From: JBHIBR01 sp046759145 [NCBI: Nitrospinota bacterium]
GTDB lineage: Bacteria; UBA8248
Assembly (NCBI GenBank): GCA_046759145.1
Contig: JBHIBR010000092.1
Location: 1-7,186 of the forward strand
Reading direction: 5' to 3'
Length of the DNA: 7,186 nt
Positions within the stretch are counted from its first letter, which is position 1, and each line of letters opens with the position of its first letter. A program made the translations under genes and the position numbers. This document shows, one piece after another, positions 1 through 5,530 of the stretch. Under the pieces are notes generated by a model. It saw only the letters and a list, made by a program, of their open reading frames with translations. It was not told where the DNA came from and ran no database searches.

Positions 1-162
1 GGCATCGGCCGTGGCCTGCATGGCGGTCCGGACGAAGTAGAGATAACCCACGTCCACGGCGAGGGCGGCGAAGCCCAGGAGGACGGGAAGCATGAGGGCG
101 AAGAGTACGAGGGCGTTGCCCGCCTCGCCCCGACGCCGCACGATCTTCGTCCTTTTGTCCAT
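1..162 (-). CDS. TadG-like Tad pilus pseudopilin, 5' part only (paralogue 1)
   Basis: This is the first 54 codons of a TadG-like gene that runs off the left edge. The ATG at 162-160 is chosen because a GGAGGAGGGG Shine-Dalgarno lies about 7 bases before it. A longer frame from TTG at 186 would translate that site itself as NEEEG. The protein opens with a basic stretch (KRTKIVRRRG), then EAGNALVLFALMLPVLLG, the single membrane anchor at residues 16-39, and then the VGYLYFVRTAMQATADA block typical of TadE/TadG-type pseudopilins. In this family the anchor holds the protein in the inner membrane with the rest outside the cytoplasm, where it acts as a minor component of Flp pilus assembly. The visible 162 bases are identical to the start of the next gene upstream. 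Whether the missing 3' part is intact or differs cannot be seen here. Confidence 0.85.
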   Translation of the reverse strand, partial: MDKRTKIVRRRGEAGNALVLFALMLPVLLGFAALAVDVGYLYFVRTAMQATADA

Positions 163-178
163 GACGCGCCCCTCCTCC

Positions 179-204
179 TCATTCAAGGCGCATTGAAACC
201 GTCT
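179..204 (-). pseudogene. tadE: tadE 3'-tail remnant before paralogue 1
   Basis: On the minus strand this reads (E)TVSMRLE followed by TGA, matching the QTVTMRHE-stop end of the intact tadE at 2954-3364. The body of tadE is missing, and the sequence immediately upstream (205 to about 300) matches the leader of the intact tadE. The junction carries AGACGGTTTC. The same ten bases occur at the start of the intact tadE (3361-3352) and in the tadE tails before paralogue 4 and the decayed copy, so the deletion probably arose between short direct repeats. The stop codon overlaps the first bases of the ribosome-binding site of the following TadG-like gene. Confidence 0.75.
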
Positions 205-237
205 CCCAGCAGAGCTCCGCGCATGCCTCCGCGGCGC

Positions 238-279
238 TCACCCGTAAGTGGGACGCCCGGTGAGGGGAAATCTTTTCAT
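238..279 (-). CDS. 13-codon leader ORF (copy 1), unknown
   Basis: This short reading frame, MKRFPLTGRPTYG, is preceded by a strong GGAGGTG site five bases before the ATG. Its start and site are conserved in front of the intact tadE, where the product begins MKGLPLSGRLTY and continues to 26 residues. Here it ends early at TGA. Base changes between the two versions are not confined to synonymous positions, so the case for a functional peptide is modest. It could equally be the decayed 5' part of the leader ORF that overlaps the intact tadE. The identical second copy is at 1624-1665. Confidence 0.3.
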   Translation of the reverse strand: MKRFPLTGRPTYG

Positions 280-292
280 TTTTCACCTCCAT

Positions 293-315
293 GCGAGCTC
301 CGAGCTCGCTTTTTT
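293..315 (+). terminator. Palindrome plus T-run, terminator-like on the plus strand (copy 1)
   Basis: GCGAGCTCCGAGCTCGC is a perfect inverted repeat (arms of 8, centre of 1) followed on the plus strand by six T. That is the form of an intrinsic terminator for rightward transcription, although no gene on the plus strand would use it. On the minus strand, the direction of the genes, the six A come first and the hairpin sits directly before the GGAGGTG site of the leader ORF. There it could instead modulate translation. An identical copy is at 1679-1701. Confidence 0.4.
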
Positions 316-459
316 GGGCGGGCGCCCCACAAATCGCCCTTTGGGTGACTGGTTTCACACCCCGATGGGGGTCCGCCCGCACAGGCCGGACGTATCCGCC
401 CGCTCGGCAGGCGCACCCCTTCAGGCAGAAGAAGGAGAGGCGTGAGGGAGGGGTGACCC

Positions 460-1548
460 CTAGCTGAGGAGCTTGGGGGCCGCGGCGCTGCCGCTCCCCG
501 CGGGAACGGGGATGGGGGACAAATCCGGAGAATTGACTATATGCCGGATCACGTCGAAGGTGAGAAAGAGCTGCGATTGCTTCTTTACGAGCTTCTTCAT
601 CTTAATGACGTAGAAGCCGATCACCCGGGATTCGCTCAAGATGTTGCCCTGGTGGGTGTAGTATTCCACCTCGGGCACCACCACGACGGGGTCATTCAGT
701 ATCCGTTTGCGGATGGAATGCATCAAGACCCCGTTGAAGTTCCCGTATTGGTCGCCATGGACGGGAAGGAGGTCTCCAAAGTTGATAGTCCCCGTATAGT
801 TCTTGACCCCCTCAATGTGCCAGCCGATGTCTTTCGCAGACCAGTCGCGGGTGAAGTAGACCGCCTGGAGGCCGTCCTCTCCGCTCCCGAAGTCCTCCCC
901 GGCGCACGGGTCGTCGCCCTTCATGCCGCATCCGATCCGAAGTTCGAAATCATCATCACTCCTGTTATCCCCAGAATCGACGTCGTTCCAGGGCCGGCCC
1001 GGGCAGTTCATGCCGCCCGTCCTGACTCCTATATTTACGCCCTGGAGAACACGGGGATCGGGCGCCGACGGCATGGGGCAATAGACGGCCAGGGGTATGA
1101 GGTTGCTCCCCGTGACCGCGTTGACCCCCGAGAGGCCGCACGTAGCCGTAGCGGCGACGGGGGCCGTCGTCCAACCGAGGATCCGCCCGAAGAAGAGGCG
1201 CATGGCGGGGTTGCTCACCGTGGTGCTGATGACATCGGTCGAGGGAAACGAGACCGCCAGGGTGGTGGGCTGGTCGGAATTCCCGAGGATGGTCATCTGG
1301 GCGATGTTCCGATCTCCGATGGCGGTCGCACGCGCCGTGGATTCGACCTCGCTCTCCAGGAGTCCCGACGCGCCCGCCAGACAGCTGGCATCGGCCGTGG
1401 CCTGCATGGCGGTCCGGACGAAGTAGAGATAACCCACGTCCACGGCGAGGGCGGCGAAGCCCAGGAGGACGGGAAGCATGAGGGCGAAGAGTACGAGGGC
1501 GTTGCCCGCCTCGCCCCGACGCCGCACGATCTTCGTCCTTTTGTCCAT
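460..1548 (-). CDS. TadG-like Tad pilus pseudopilin (paralogue 2)
   Basis: The product is 362 residues from the ATG at 1548, which has GGAGGAGGGG about 7 bases upstream. A TTG 24 bases earlier would only add the translated Shine-Dalgarno. The first 15 residues are basic, residues 16-39 form one membrane anchor (GNALVLFALMLPVLLG...), and the next block VGYLYFVRTAMQATADA is the TadE/G-like signature. The remainder is an extracytoplasmic domain with cysteines at 56, 137, 157, 182, 207 and 215, the later ones suited to disulfides. Residues 160-220 differ strongly from paralogue 3, while FTRDWSAKDIG (232-242) and the APKLLS end are shared. Length fits short TadG-like proteins; no von Willebrand A domain is evident, unlike classical TadG. 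The role inferred from the family is minor pseudopilin of Flp pilus assembly in the inner membrane. No promoter is evident just upstream, so read-through from the tadE unit is likely. Confidence 0.9.
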   Translation of the reverse strand: MDKRTKIVRRRGEAGNALVLFALMLPVLLGFAALAVDVGYLYFVRTAMQATADASCLAGASGLLESEVESTARATAIGDRNIAQMTILGNSDQPTTLAVSFPSTDVISTTVSNPAMRLFFGRILGWTTAPVAATATCGLSGVNAVTGSNLIPLAVYCPMPSAPDPRVLQGVNIGVRTGGMNCPGRPWNDVDSGDNRSDDDFELRIGCGMKGDDPCAGEDFGSGEDGLQAVYFTRDWSAKDIGWHIEGVKNYTGTINFGDLLPVHGDQYGNFNGVLMHSIRKRILNDPVVVVPEVEYYTHQGNILSESRVIGFYVIKMKKLVKKQSQLFLTFDVIRHIVNSPDLSPIPVPAGSGSAAAPKLLS

Positions 1549-1564
1549 GACGCGCCCCTCCTCC

Positions 1565-1590
1565 TCATTCAAGGCGCATTGAAACCGTCT
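1565..1590 (-). pseudogene. tadE: tadE 3'-tail remnant before paralogue 2
   Basis: Identical to the remnant at 179-204: minus-strand codons ending in ETVSMRLE and TGA, the last codons of a tadE whose body is deleted. The upstream bases 1591 to about 1686 match the leader of the intact tadE. Paralogues 2 and 1 therefore inherited the same deletion by later duplication of the already deleted unit. Confidence 0.75.
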
Positions 1591-1623
1591 CCCAGCAGAG
1601 CTCCGCGCATGCCTCCGCGGCGC

Positions 1624-1665
1624 TCACCCGTAAGTGGGACGCCCGGTGAGGGGAAATCTTTTCAT
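1624..1665 (-). CDS. 13-codon leader ORF (copy 2), unknown
   Basis: Identical to the small frame at 238-279 (MKRFPLTGRPTYG, GGAGGTG site five bases before ATG). It lies in the part of the spacer derived from the tadE leader. Function and expression are unknown, and being an exact duplicate it adds no independent evidence. Confidence 0.28.
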   Translation of the reverse strand: MKRFPLTGRPTYG

Positions 1666-1678
1666 TTTTCACCTCCAT

Positions 1679-1701
1679 GCGAGCTCCGAGCTCGCTTTTT
1701 T
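1679..1701 (+). terminator. Palindrome plus T-run, terminator-like on the plus strand (copy 2)
   Basis: Exact duplicate of 293-315: arms GCGAGCTC and GAGCTCGC around one base, followed by six T on the plus strand. The element is absent at the homologous position of the intact tadE leader, where only TCGGAGCT of it is kept. Confidence 0.4.
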
Positions 1702-1845
1702 GGGCGGGCGCCCCACAAATCGCCCTTTGGGTGACTGGTTTCACACCCCGATGGGGGTCCGCCCGCACAGGCCGGACGTATCCGCCCGCTCGGCAAGCGC
1801 ACCCCTTCAGGCAGAAGAGGGAGGGGAGTGAGGGAGGTGTGACCC

Positions 1846-2937
1846 CTAGCTGAGGAGCTTGGGGGCCACGGGGCTGGCGCTCCCCGGGTCGGGGTAGGGG
1901 ACCAAACGCGGAGATTCGACTATGTGCTGGACCACGGTGAATTGGACAAAAATCTGCGATTGCCTGAACTTGACGTCGTCTATCCGAATGGCGTAGAAGC
2001 CTATTATCCGTGATTCGAGCAGGATTGCGCCCTGGTCGGTCCAATACTCAATCTCGGGCACGAACACGGTGTCCCCTATCCGCTTGCGGATGGCGGGATA
2101 CAAGACCCCGTTGAAGTTCCCGGTTTTGTCGCCATGGGCGGGAAGGAGCTGTCCTGCCCACAGCGTCCCGGCGTATTCCTTGGTCCCATCAATGTGATGG
2201 CCAATGTCCTTCGCAGACCAGTCGCGGGTGAAGTAGACCGCCTGCAAGCTGTCCTCTGCGGGGTCGAAGTTGGGCCCGGCGCACGGTGCGTTGCCGGTCA
2301 TGCCGCATCCCACTCGAACCCAATTACCGGGAGGAAGCCCGGTCTGAGGCCTCCCGGGCTGATACCCGGGCCCCCAGGGGCGACCCGGGCAGGTACTCGG
2401 TTGTGTTGAGTATGTATAGACAGTGGTATTTATGGGATCCGTCGGGACGGGGCAATAGACCCCCAGGGGTATGATGCCGCTCCCCGTGACCGCGCCCACC
2501 CCCGAGAGGCCGCACAAAGCCGTAGCGGCGACGGGAGCCGTCGTCCAACCGAGGATCCGCCCGAAGAAGAGGCGCATGGCGGGGTTGCTCACCGTGGTGC
2601 GGATGTTCCTGGCGGATGATCCTGAGACGGGCGGAAACGAAACCGCCAGGGCGGTGGGCTGGTCGGAATTCCCGAGGATGGTCATCTGGGCGATGTTCTG
2701 GTTGCCGATGGCGTTCGCCCGGTTGGTGGCCTCGGCCTGGCTCTCCAGGAGTCCTGACCCGCCCGCCAAGCAGGCGGCATCGGCCGTGGCCTGCATGGCG
2801 GTCCGGACGAAGTAGAGATAACCCACGTCCACGGCGAGGGCGGCGAAGCCCAGGAGGACGGGAAGCATGAGGGCGAAGAGTACGAGGGCGTTGCCCGCCT
2901 CGCCCTGACGCCGCACCCCCTTCGTCGCTTCACCCAT
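1846..2937 (-). CDS. TadG-like Tad pilus pseudopilin (paralogue 3), paired with tadE
   Basis: The product is 363 residues from the ATG at 2937, with GAGGAGGAGG 6-9 bases upstream. The tadE stop lies 16 bases before this start, so the two are probably translationally coupled. Residues 1-15 are basic, 16-39 are the membrane anchor, and 40-60 carry VGYLYFVRTAMQATADAACLAG. Cysteines are at 56, 142, 162, 183, 211 and 219, in the same order as paralogue 2. The stretch between cysteines 162 and 211 is different in sequence (Pro/Gly/Thr-rich here, acidic in paralogue 2). FTRDWSAKDIG and the terminal APKLLS return to near identity. It is the only TadG-like gene still adjacent to a complete tadE, and so the best candidate for the ancestral arrangement. 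The family role is pseudopilin or minor component in Tad (Flp) pilus biogenesis. Confidence 0.92.
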   Translation of the reverse strand: MGEATKGVRRQGEAGNALVLFALMLPVLLGFAALAVDVGYLYFVRTAMQATADAACLAGGSGLLESQAEATNRANAIGNQNIAQMTILGNSDQPTALAVSFPPVSGSSARNIRTTVSNPAMRLFFGRILGWTTAPVAATALCGLSGVGAVTGSGIIPLGVYCPVPTDPINTTVYTYSTQPSTCPGRPWGPGYQPGRPQTGLPPGNWVRVGCGMTGNAPCAGPNFDPAEDSLQAVYFTRDWSAKDIGHHIDGTKEYAGTLWAGQLLPAHGDKTGNFNGVLYPAIRKRIGDTVFVPEIEYWTDQGAILLESRIIGFYAIRIDDVKFRQSQIFVQFTVVQHIVESPRLVPYPDPGSASPVAPKLLS

Positions 2938-2953
2938 GACGCACGCCTCCTCC

Positions 2954-3364
2954 TCATTCATGGCGCATCGTGACCGTCTGGCTCAGGTTGATCGTCCCCC
3001 CCCACCCCGGGACGAAGGTGCTGAGGAAAGGGCCCGTGAGCACGGCGAAGGGGTAGGTCACGGTGACGGTGGTGGGGGCTCCCGTCGCCGCGGCCGCGCC
3101 CACGTTCGCCACGGTGACGGTCGCGGTCGCCGTCATGTTGGCGGAAGCCAGGTAGTCGTTTACCTTCTGAGTGACATCGGCTTCCGTGGTGGTGGTGAGG
3201 ATGCCCACCCGCGCCCCCTCCCGGGCGGCGTTGGTGATGACCTGCATGTTCCAGTACGCACGGGCGAACTCCATTATGCCGAGGGCGATGAGCAGGAAAA
3301 CGGGGAGGATGAGGGCGAACTCTACCAGCCCTTGCCCGCCGCAGCGCCTGGGAAACCGTCTCAC
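2954..3364 (-). CDS. tadE: TadE-family pseudopilin
   Basis: The product is 136 residues. The start GTG at 3364 is preferred because GGAGGTC lies six bases before it; a GTG at 3379 adds five residues but has poor spacing. Residues 10-54 are a classic TadE domain: GQGLVEFALILPVFLLIALG with the glutamate after the cleavage-like glycine (GLVEF), a membrane segment at 12-34, then FARAYWNMQVITNAAREGAR. The rest is a Thr/Val/Ala-rich extracytoplasmic domain. TadE is a minor pseudopilin of Tad (Flp) pili, processed in studied systems by the prepilin peptidase TadV, and is normally encoded beside tadF/tadG as here. Its first codon overlaps the stop of an upstream small ORF (GTGA) and its stop is 16 bases from the TadG-like start. 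It is the only complete tadE; at least three other copies survive only as tails. Confidence 0.95.
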   Translation of the reverse strand: MRRFPRRCGGQGLVEFALILPVFLLIALGIMEFARAYWNMQVITNAAREGARVGILTTTTEADVTQKVNDYLASANMTATATVTVANVGAAAATGAPTTVTVTYPFAVLTGPFLSTFVPGWGGTINLSQTVTMRHE

Positions 3365-3441
3365 AAGTGACCTCCCCACATTCCTCCCCTCCGCTGCGCT
3401 CGCCTGTAAGTAAGACGCCCGCTGAGAGGGAGTCCTTTCAT
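3361..3441 (-). CDS. 26-codon small ORF overlapping the tadE start, unknown
   Basis: The frame runs from ATG at 3441, with GAGGTG five bases before it, to a TGA that overlaps the tadE start as GTGA. The product starts MKGLPLSGRLTYRRAQRRGG and is basic, with no membrane segment. The first twelve codons and the ribosome site recur in the spacers before paralogues 1 and 2 as a shorter frame. The tadE ribosome-binding site lies inside its last codons, so its translation should influence tadE initiation. It may be a leader peptide used for coupling, or only a chance frame. Nothing recognisable in sequence. Confidence 0.4.
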   Translation of the reverse strand: MKGLPLSGRLTYRRAQRRGGMWGGHL

Positions 3442-3443
3442 CT

Positions 3444-3530
3444 TCACCTCAGCCCCAGCTCCGAATTATACCACAAAAGCTGTTTGCGGAGGTAGCGATC
3501 GGCCTCGGCGAGGGCTACCTTGGGCTTCAC
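3444..3530 (-). CDS. 28-codon small ORF, first frame after the sigma-54 promoter, unknown
   Basis: The start is GTG at 3530 with GAGGAG six bases upstream. The product starts MKPKVALAEADRYLRKQLLW and ends ELGLR, a charged, helix-prone peptide. Most third codon positions are G or C, like the real genes nearby. Promoter, leader, ribosome site and the first codons (GTG-AAG-CCN-AAG) are conserved at the second sigma-54 promoter, where the frame runs into a tadE tail. Its stop lies two bases before the next small ORF. I do not recognise a family. It could be a genuine small protein, the remnant of a longer gene, or a translated leader. Confidence 0.4.
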   Translation of the reverse strand: MKPKVALAEADRYLRKQLLWYNSELGLR

Positions 3531-3590
3531 CTTCCGCTCCTCAAGGACTTTGGGCGTCCCGCCTCGCTGCCGCTCCGCCCTGTGCAGGAA

Positions 3591-3606
3591 GCAACGGCCG
3601 TGCCAA
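3591..3606 (-). promoter_or_regulatory. Sigma-54 (RpoN) promoter of the tadE unit
   Basis: The minus strand reads TTGGCACGGCCGTTGC, which matches the -24/-12 consensus TGGCACG-N4-TTGC with exactly ten bases between GG and GC. Transcription should start near 3579, about 49 bases before the first small ORF and 215 before tadE. Sigma-54 promoters need an upstream-bound ATP-dependent activator; inverted repeats at 3713-3729 and 3854-3870 are candidate binding sites. Conservation with 5653-5668 continues through the leader to the GTG of the small ORF. Confidence 0.85.
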
Positions 3607-3712
3607 GGGGGGCGAGGGAAGGGATCGCCTATAGAAGATACATGTTTTCAATAGGTTGCCGTTATGCCCCATCTGTCGGCTGAGCCGACCGCCACTCAGC
3701 CGGGGAAAAAAA

Positions 3713-3729
3713 TGGGGAGTTTAGCCCCA
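3713..3729. repeat. 17-bp inverted repeat, candidate activator site
   Basis: TGGGGAGTTTAGCCCCA, with TGGGG/CCCCA arms around seven bases. It is identical to the elements at 5745-5761 and 6144-6160 and lies about 134 bp upstream of the predicted start of the tadE transcript, a usual distance for an RpoN activator site. Confidence 0.6.
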
Positions 3730-3847
3730 CGGCCTATGCCGGAAAAAGCGGTAAGGAGGTCATGAACAATAGGTTAGGAAAATCTGGCGGATCGGGCATT
3801 TTTTACCCAGCGGGGGATAACGTACTTACGATTAAGAAATCAAATAC

Positions 3848-3913
3848 TTATAGTGGGAAGAGATTCCCCATCGCCCCGCCCCGACGTCGCACCCTCTTCA
3901 TCGCTTTCACCAT
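3848..3913 (-). pseudogene. tadG 5'-end scrap fused to a repeat module
   Basis: The frame MVKAMKRVRRRGGAMG followed by NLFPL and TAA copies the first ~15 codons of the TadG-like genes (MGEATKSVRRRGEAGN). It also retains the GTGAGGGGGCACGTCATG start context. Homology stops exactly where the inverted repeat at 3854-3870 begins. It lies 11 bases beyond the stop of paralogue 4. It marks the breakpoint at which a following tadG body was replaced by the regulatory modules of the next unit. Confidence 0.7.
3854..3870. repeat. 17-bp inverted repeat, candidate activator site (variant)
   Basis: TGGGAAGAGATTCCCCA, a diverged version of the element at 3713. The spacing of 141 bp between the two equals that between 6144 and 6285. 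It forms the right boundary of the module and the breakpoint of the tadG scrap. Confidence 0.5.
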
Positions 3914-3924
3914 GACGTGCCCCC

Positions 3925-4971
3925 TCACTCAAGCAGGCGCACCACCATAACGGAGTTGAGCTCGGTGCCATCGGCGGGGGGGGCAAAGTCGGCGGGCGAG
4001 ACCGTAGTTTCGGTAACCGTAAACGTCATGTGGTCGGTGTTTCCTTCCTCCCCGAAGTAGTTTATCGTTATAGCGACGAATTCGATGATCTGGACTTGCC
4101 GGCCGCCGTAGCCCTGGGGATCTTGTTTGACTACCGGGATAATTACCTCGTTGCGCTCCTCGAGGAGCCGGTTATACATCCCAGATTGCCAGCCATTCCG
4201 GTTCCCAGGGAGGGCACAGTTGTCATCGTAGGTGGTCCCCTTATAACCGTTATAGACCAGGTCACGGAATGTGGCGTTGCTCATAGTTACCCACACGTTA
4301 TCCTCTCCCCTGTAATTGCAAACGTTACCCGGGCCAAGCGCGATGCCCATGAGGAACACTTCATCCGGCGTGAAGGCGTTCCCGCAAGCGTCCCCGTTCC
4401 CGCTGACGTAAAAGTTGCCGCAGTAGCGCCGGAGTGTCTCTGGATTGTTACCATTTAGCATATTCTGTAGGAATGTTTGGCAGTTGTTGGTCGGGGTGCA
4501 AACAACGGCGAGGGGGATTAAGTCCCTCGCAACGTGGGTCGCCGGCGTGAGGCCGCACGTAGCCGTAGCGGAGACGGGAGCTGTCGTCCAACCGAGGACC
4601 CGAGCGAAGAAAAGGCGCATGGTGGGGTTGCTCACCGTGGTGCTGATGTCCAGGTCGTCGTCGGATGGAAACGAAACCGCCAGGGTGGTCGGGTGGTCGG
4701 AATTCGAAAGGATGGTCATCTGGGCGATGTTCTGATCTCCGATGGCGGTCGCGCGCCGCTTGGCCTCGCCCTGGCTCACCACGAGTCCCGACCCGCCCGC
4801 CAAGCAGGCGGCATCGGCCGTGGCCTGCATGGCGGTCCGGACGTAGTAGAGATAACCCACGTCCACGGCCAGGGCGGCGAAGCCCATGAGGACGGGAAGC
4901 ATGAGGGCGAAGAGGACGAGGGCGTTTCCCGCCTCGCCCCGACGGCGCGCGCTCTTCGTCGCTTCACCCAT
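3925..4971 (-). CDS. Divergent TadG-like Tad pilus pseudopilin (paralogue 4)
   Basis: The product is 348 residues from the ATG at 4971, with GAGGAGGAGGG about 7 bases upstream. The first ~155 residues follow the array pattern: basic start, membrane anchor 16-39, VGYLYYVRTAMQATADAACLAG, TTVSNPTMRLFFARVLGWTTAP and CGLTPATHVARDLIPLAVVC. From about residue 158 it has little in common with paralogues 2 and 3. It carries eight cysteines (56, 139, 158, 164, 184, 196, 218, 252), lacks the FTRDWSAKDIG block and ends VRLLE. That end vaguely resembles a tadE tail. The distinct C-terminal half may be an alternative surface domain brought in by recombination, or the product of older divergence. It is preceded by the tadE tail that ends the decayed cassette, so translation may once have been coupled to it. 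Confidence 0.88.
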   Translation of the reverse strand: MGEATKSARRRGEAGNALVLFALMLPVLMGFAALAVDVGYLYYVRTAMQATADAACLAGGSGLVVSQGEAKRRATAIGDQNIAQMTILSNSDHPTTLAVSFPSDDDLDISTTVSNPTMRLFFARVLGWTTAPVSATATCGLTPATHVARDLIPLAVVCTPTNNCQTFLQNMLNGNNPETLRRYCGNFYVSGNGDACGNAFTPDEVFLMGIALGPGNVCNYRGEDNVWVTMSNATFRDLVYNGYKGTTYDDNCALPGNRNGWQSGMYNRLLEERNEVIIPVVKQDPQGYGGRQVQIIEFVAITINYFGEEGNTDHMTFTVTETTVSPADFAPPADGTELNSVMVVRLLE

Positions 4972-4987
4972 GACGCGTCCCTCCTCC

Positions 4988-5514
4988 TCATTCATGGCGC
5001 ATCGAAACCGTCTGGGTCAGGTCGATCGTCCCGGGGCGGCCCGGGCAGATCGGGACAGGGCAATAGACGGCCGGGGTATAAGGCCATTCCCCCTGACTGA
5101 GTTGGCCGCCGAGACGCCGCACGTAGCGGACACGGGAGCCGTTGCCCAACCGATGACCCGCCAGAAGAAGAGGCGCATGGCGGGGTTGCTCACCGTGGCG
5201 CGGATGGTCGTGCCGGATGGAAACGTGACCGTCAGGAGGGAATTGGCGAGGGCCGCCGTCTTCTGGTTGATGTTATGCTTGCCGATGGCGGTCCGGCGCA
5301 CCGTGGCCTGGGCCTCGCTCTCCAGGGGTCCTGCCCCCCCCGCCAGGCAGGCGGCATCGGCCGTGGCCTGCAAGGCGGTCCGGGCGTAGTAGAGGTAACT
5401 CACGTCCGCGGTGAGGGCGGCGAAGCCCAGTAATACAGGCAGCAGGAGTGCCAAGAGAACGCCGGCCCTTCCGGCCCGGCCCCGACGCCGCACACTCTTC
5501 GTCGCTTCCCCCAT
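4988..5514 (-). pseudogene. Frameshifted tadG::tadE fusion (decayed paralogue 5)
   Basis: From ATG 5514 (AAGGAG site 6-7 bases upstream) the frame reads a TadG-like N-terminus: basic start, anchor LLALLLPVLLGFAALTADV, YYARTALQATADAACLAG, TVSNPAMRLFFWRVIGWATAP. The open frame ends at 5017 (165 residues) after an unrelated tail, because one base is missing between 5072 and 5073. Paralogue 2 has CCAGGGG in this place against CCGGGG here. Restoring it gives LAVYCPVPICPGRPGTIDL then TQTVSMRHE and a stop at 4988, that is, a tadG cut after the CPGRP motif and joined to the last 14 codons of tadE. So a deletion removed the 3' half of this tadG and nearly all of the next tadE, and the frame was later lost. 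A short membrane-anchored peptide may still be made. Confidence 0.82.
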
Positions 5515-5530
5515 GACGCGCTCCTTCTCC

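Larger units (their letters stand above)
1..409. repeat. 409-bp perfect direct repeat, copy 1
   Basis: By my reading, positions 1-409 match 1387-1795 base for base, an offset of 1386. The repeat covers the first 54 codons of paralogue 1, the remnant tadE tail and most of the spacer. The first mismatch is at 410/1796 and similarity falls off after about 430. Because the window starts inside it, the true repeat may be longer on the left. Such identity in a spacer, while the gene bodies of paralogues 2 and 3 differ, implies a very recent duplication or gene conversion. Confidence 0.92.
1387..1795. repeat. 409-bp perfect direct repeat, copy 2
   Basis: This is the second copy of the repeat at 1-409, covering the first 54 codons of paralogue 2, the tadE tail remnant and the spacer. 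About 130 bp of it (1387-1516) is also repeated without evident change in paralogue 3 (2776-2905), and with a few changes in paralogue 4 (starting near 4811). Confidence 0.92.
3607..3870. repeat. Inverted-repeat-bounded regulatory modules upstream of the tadE promoter
   Basis: This stretch without a long gene aligns over almost its full length with 6060-6302, and in its left part with 5669-5761. It consists of a segment containing TTTTCAAT..GTTGCCGTTA, a 17-bp inverted repeat at 3713, a segment containing a short hairpin (3739-3751) and CATGAACAATA, then a second inverted repeat at 3854. An extra hairpin, GTCGGCTGAGCCGAC (3675-3689), is present only in this copy. It is more AT-rich than the flanking genes. 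The likely role, by position, is the upstream activating region of the sigma-54 promoter. Confidence 0.7.

Noticed and set aside
541-1734. 397-codon open frame on the plus strand
   Set aside because: It lies antisense across paralogue 2 and the spacer, is rich in Gly, Arg and Asp as expected for a high-GC shadow frame, and has no domain I recognise. The same shadow recurs over paralogue 4 (4534-5100).
1565-2044. 159-codon minus-strand frame and its shorter relative at 179-382
   Set aside because: The frame crosses the end of paralogue 3 out of phase and continues through the spacer. Only its last codons (the tadE tail) have meaning.
3465-3473. Extended -10 sigma-70 promoter (TGGTATAAT on the minus strand)
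   Set aside because: No acceptable -35 hexamer lies 16-18 bases upstream, the motif falls within a small ORF behind a strong sigma-54 promoter, and it is not conserved in the other leaders.
3762-3950. Plus-strand 62-codon frame after a GGAGGTC site
   Set aside because: The homologous module at 6191-6250 has a one-base length difference that changes the frame and stops it after 19 codons. Conservation is therefore of DNA, not of protein.
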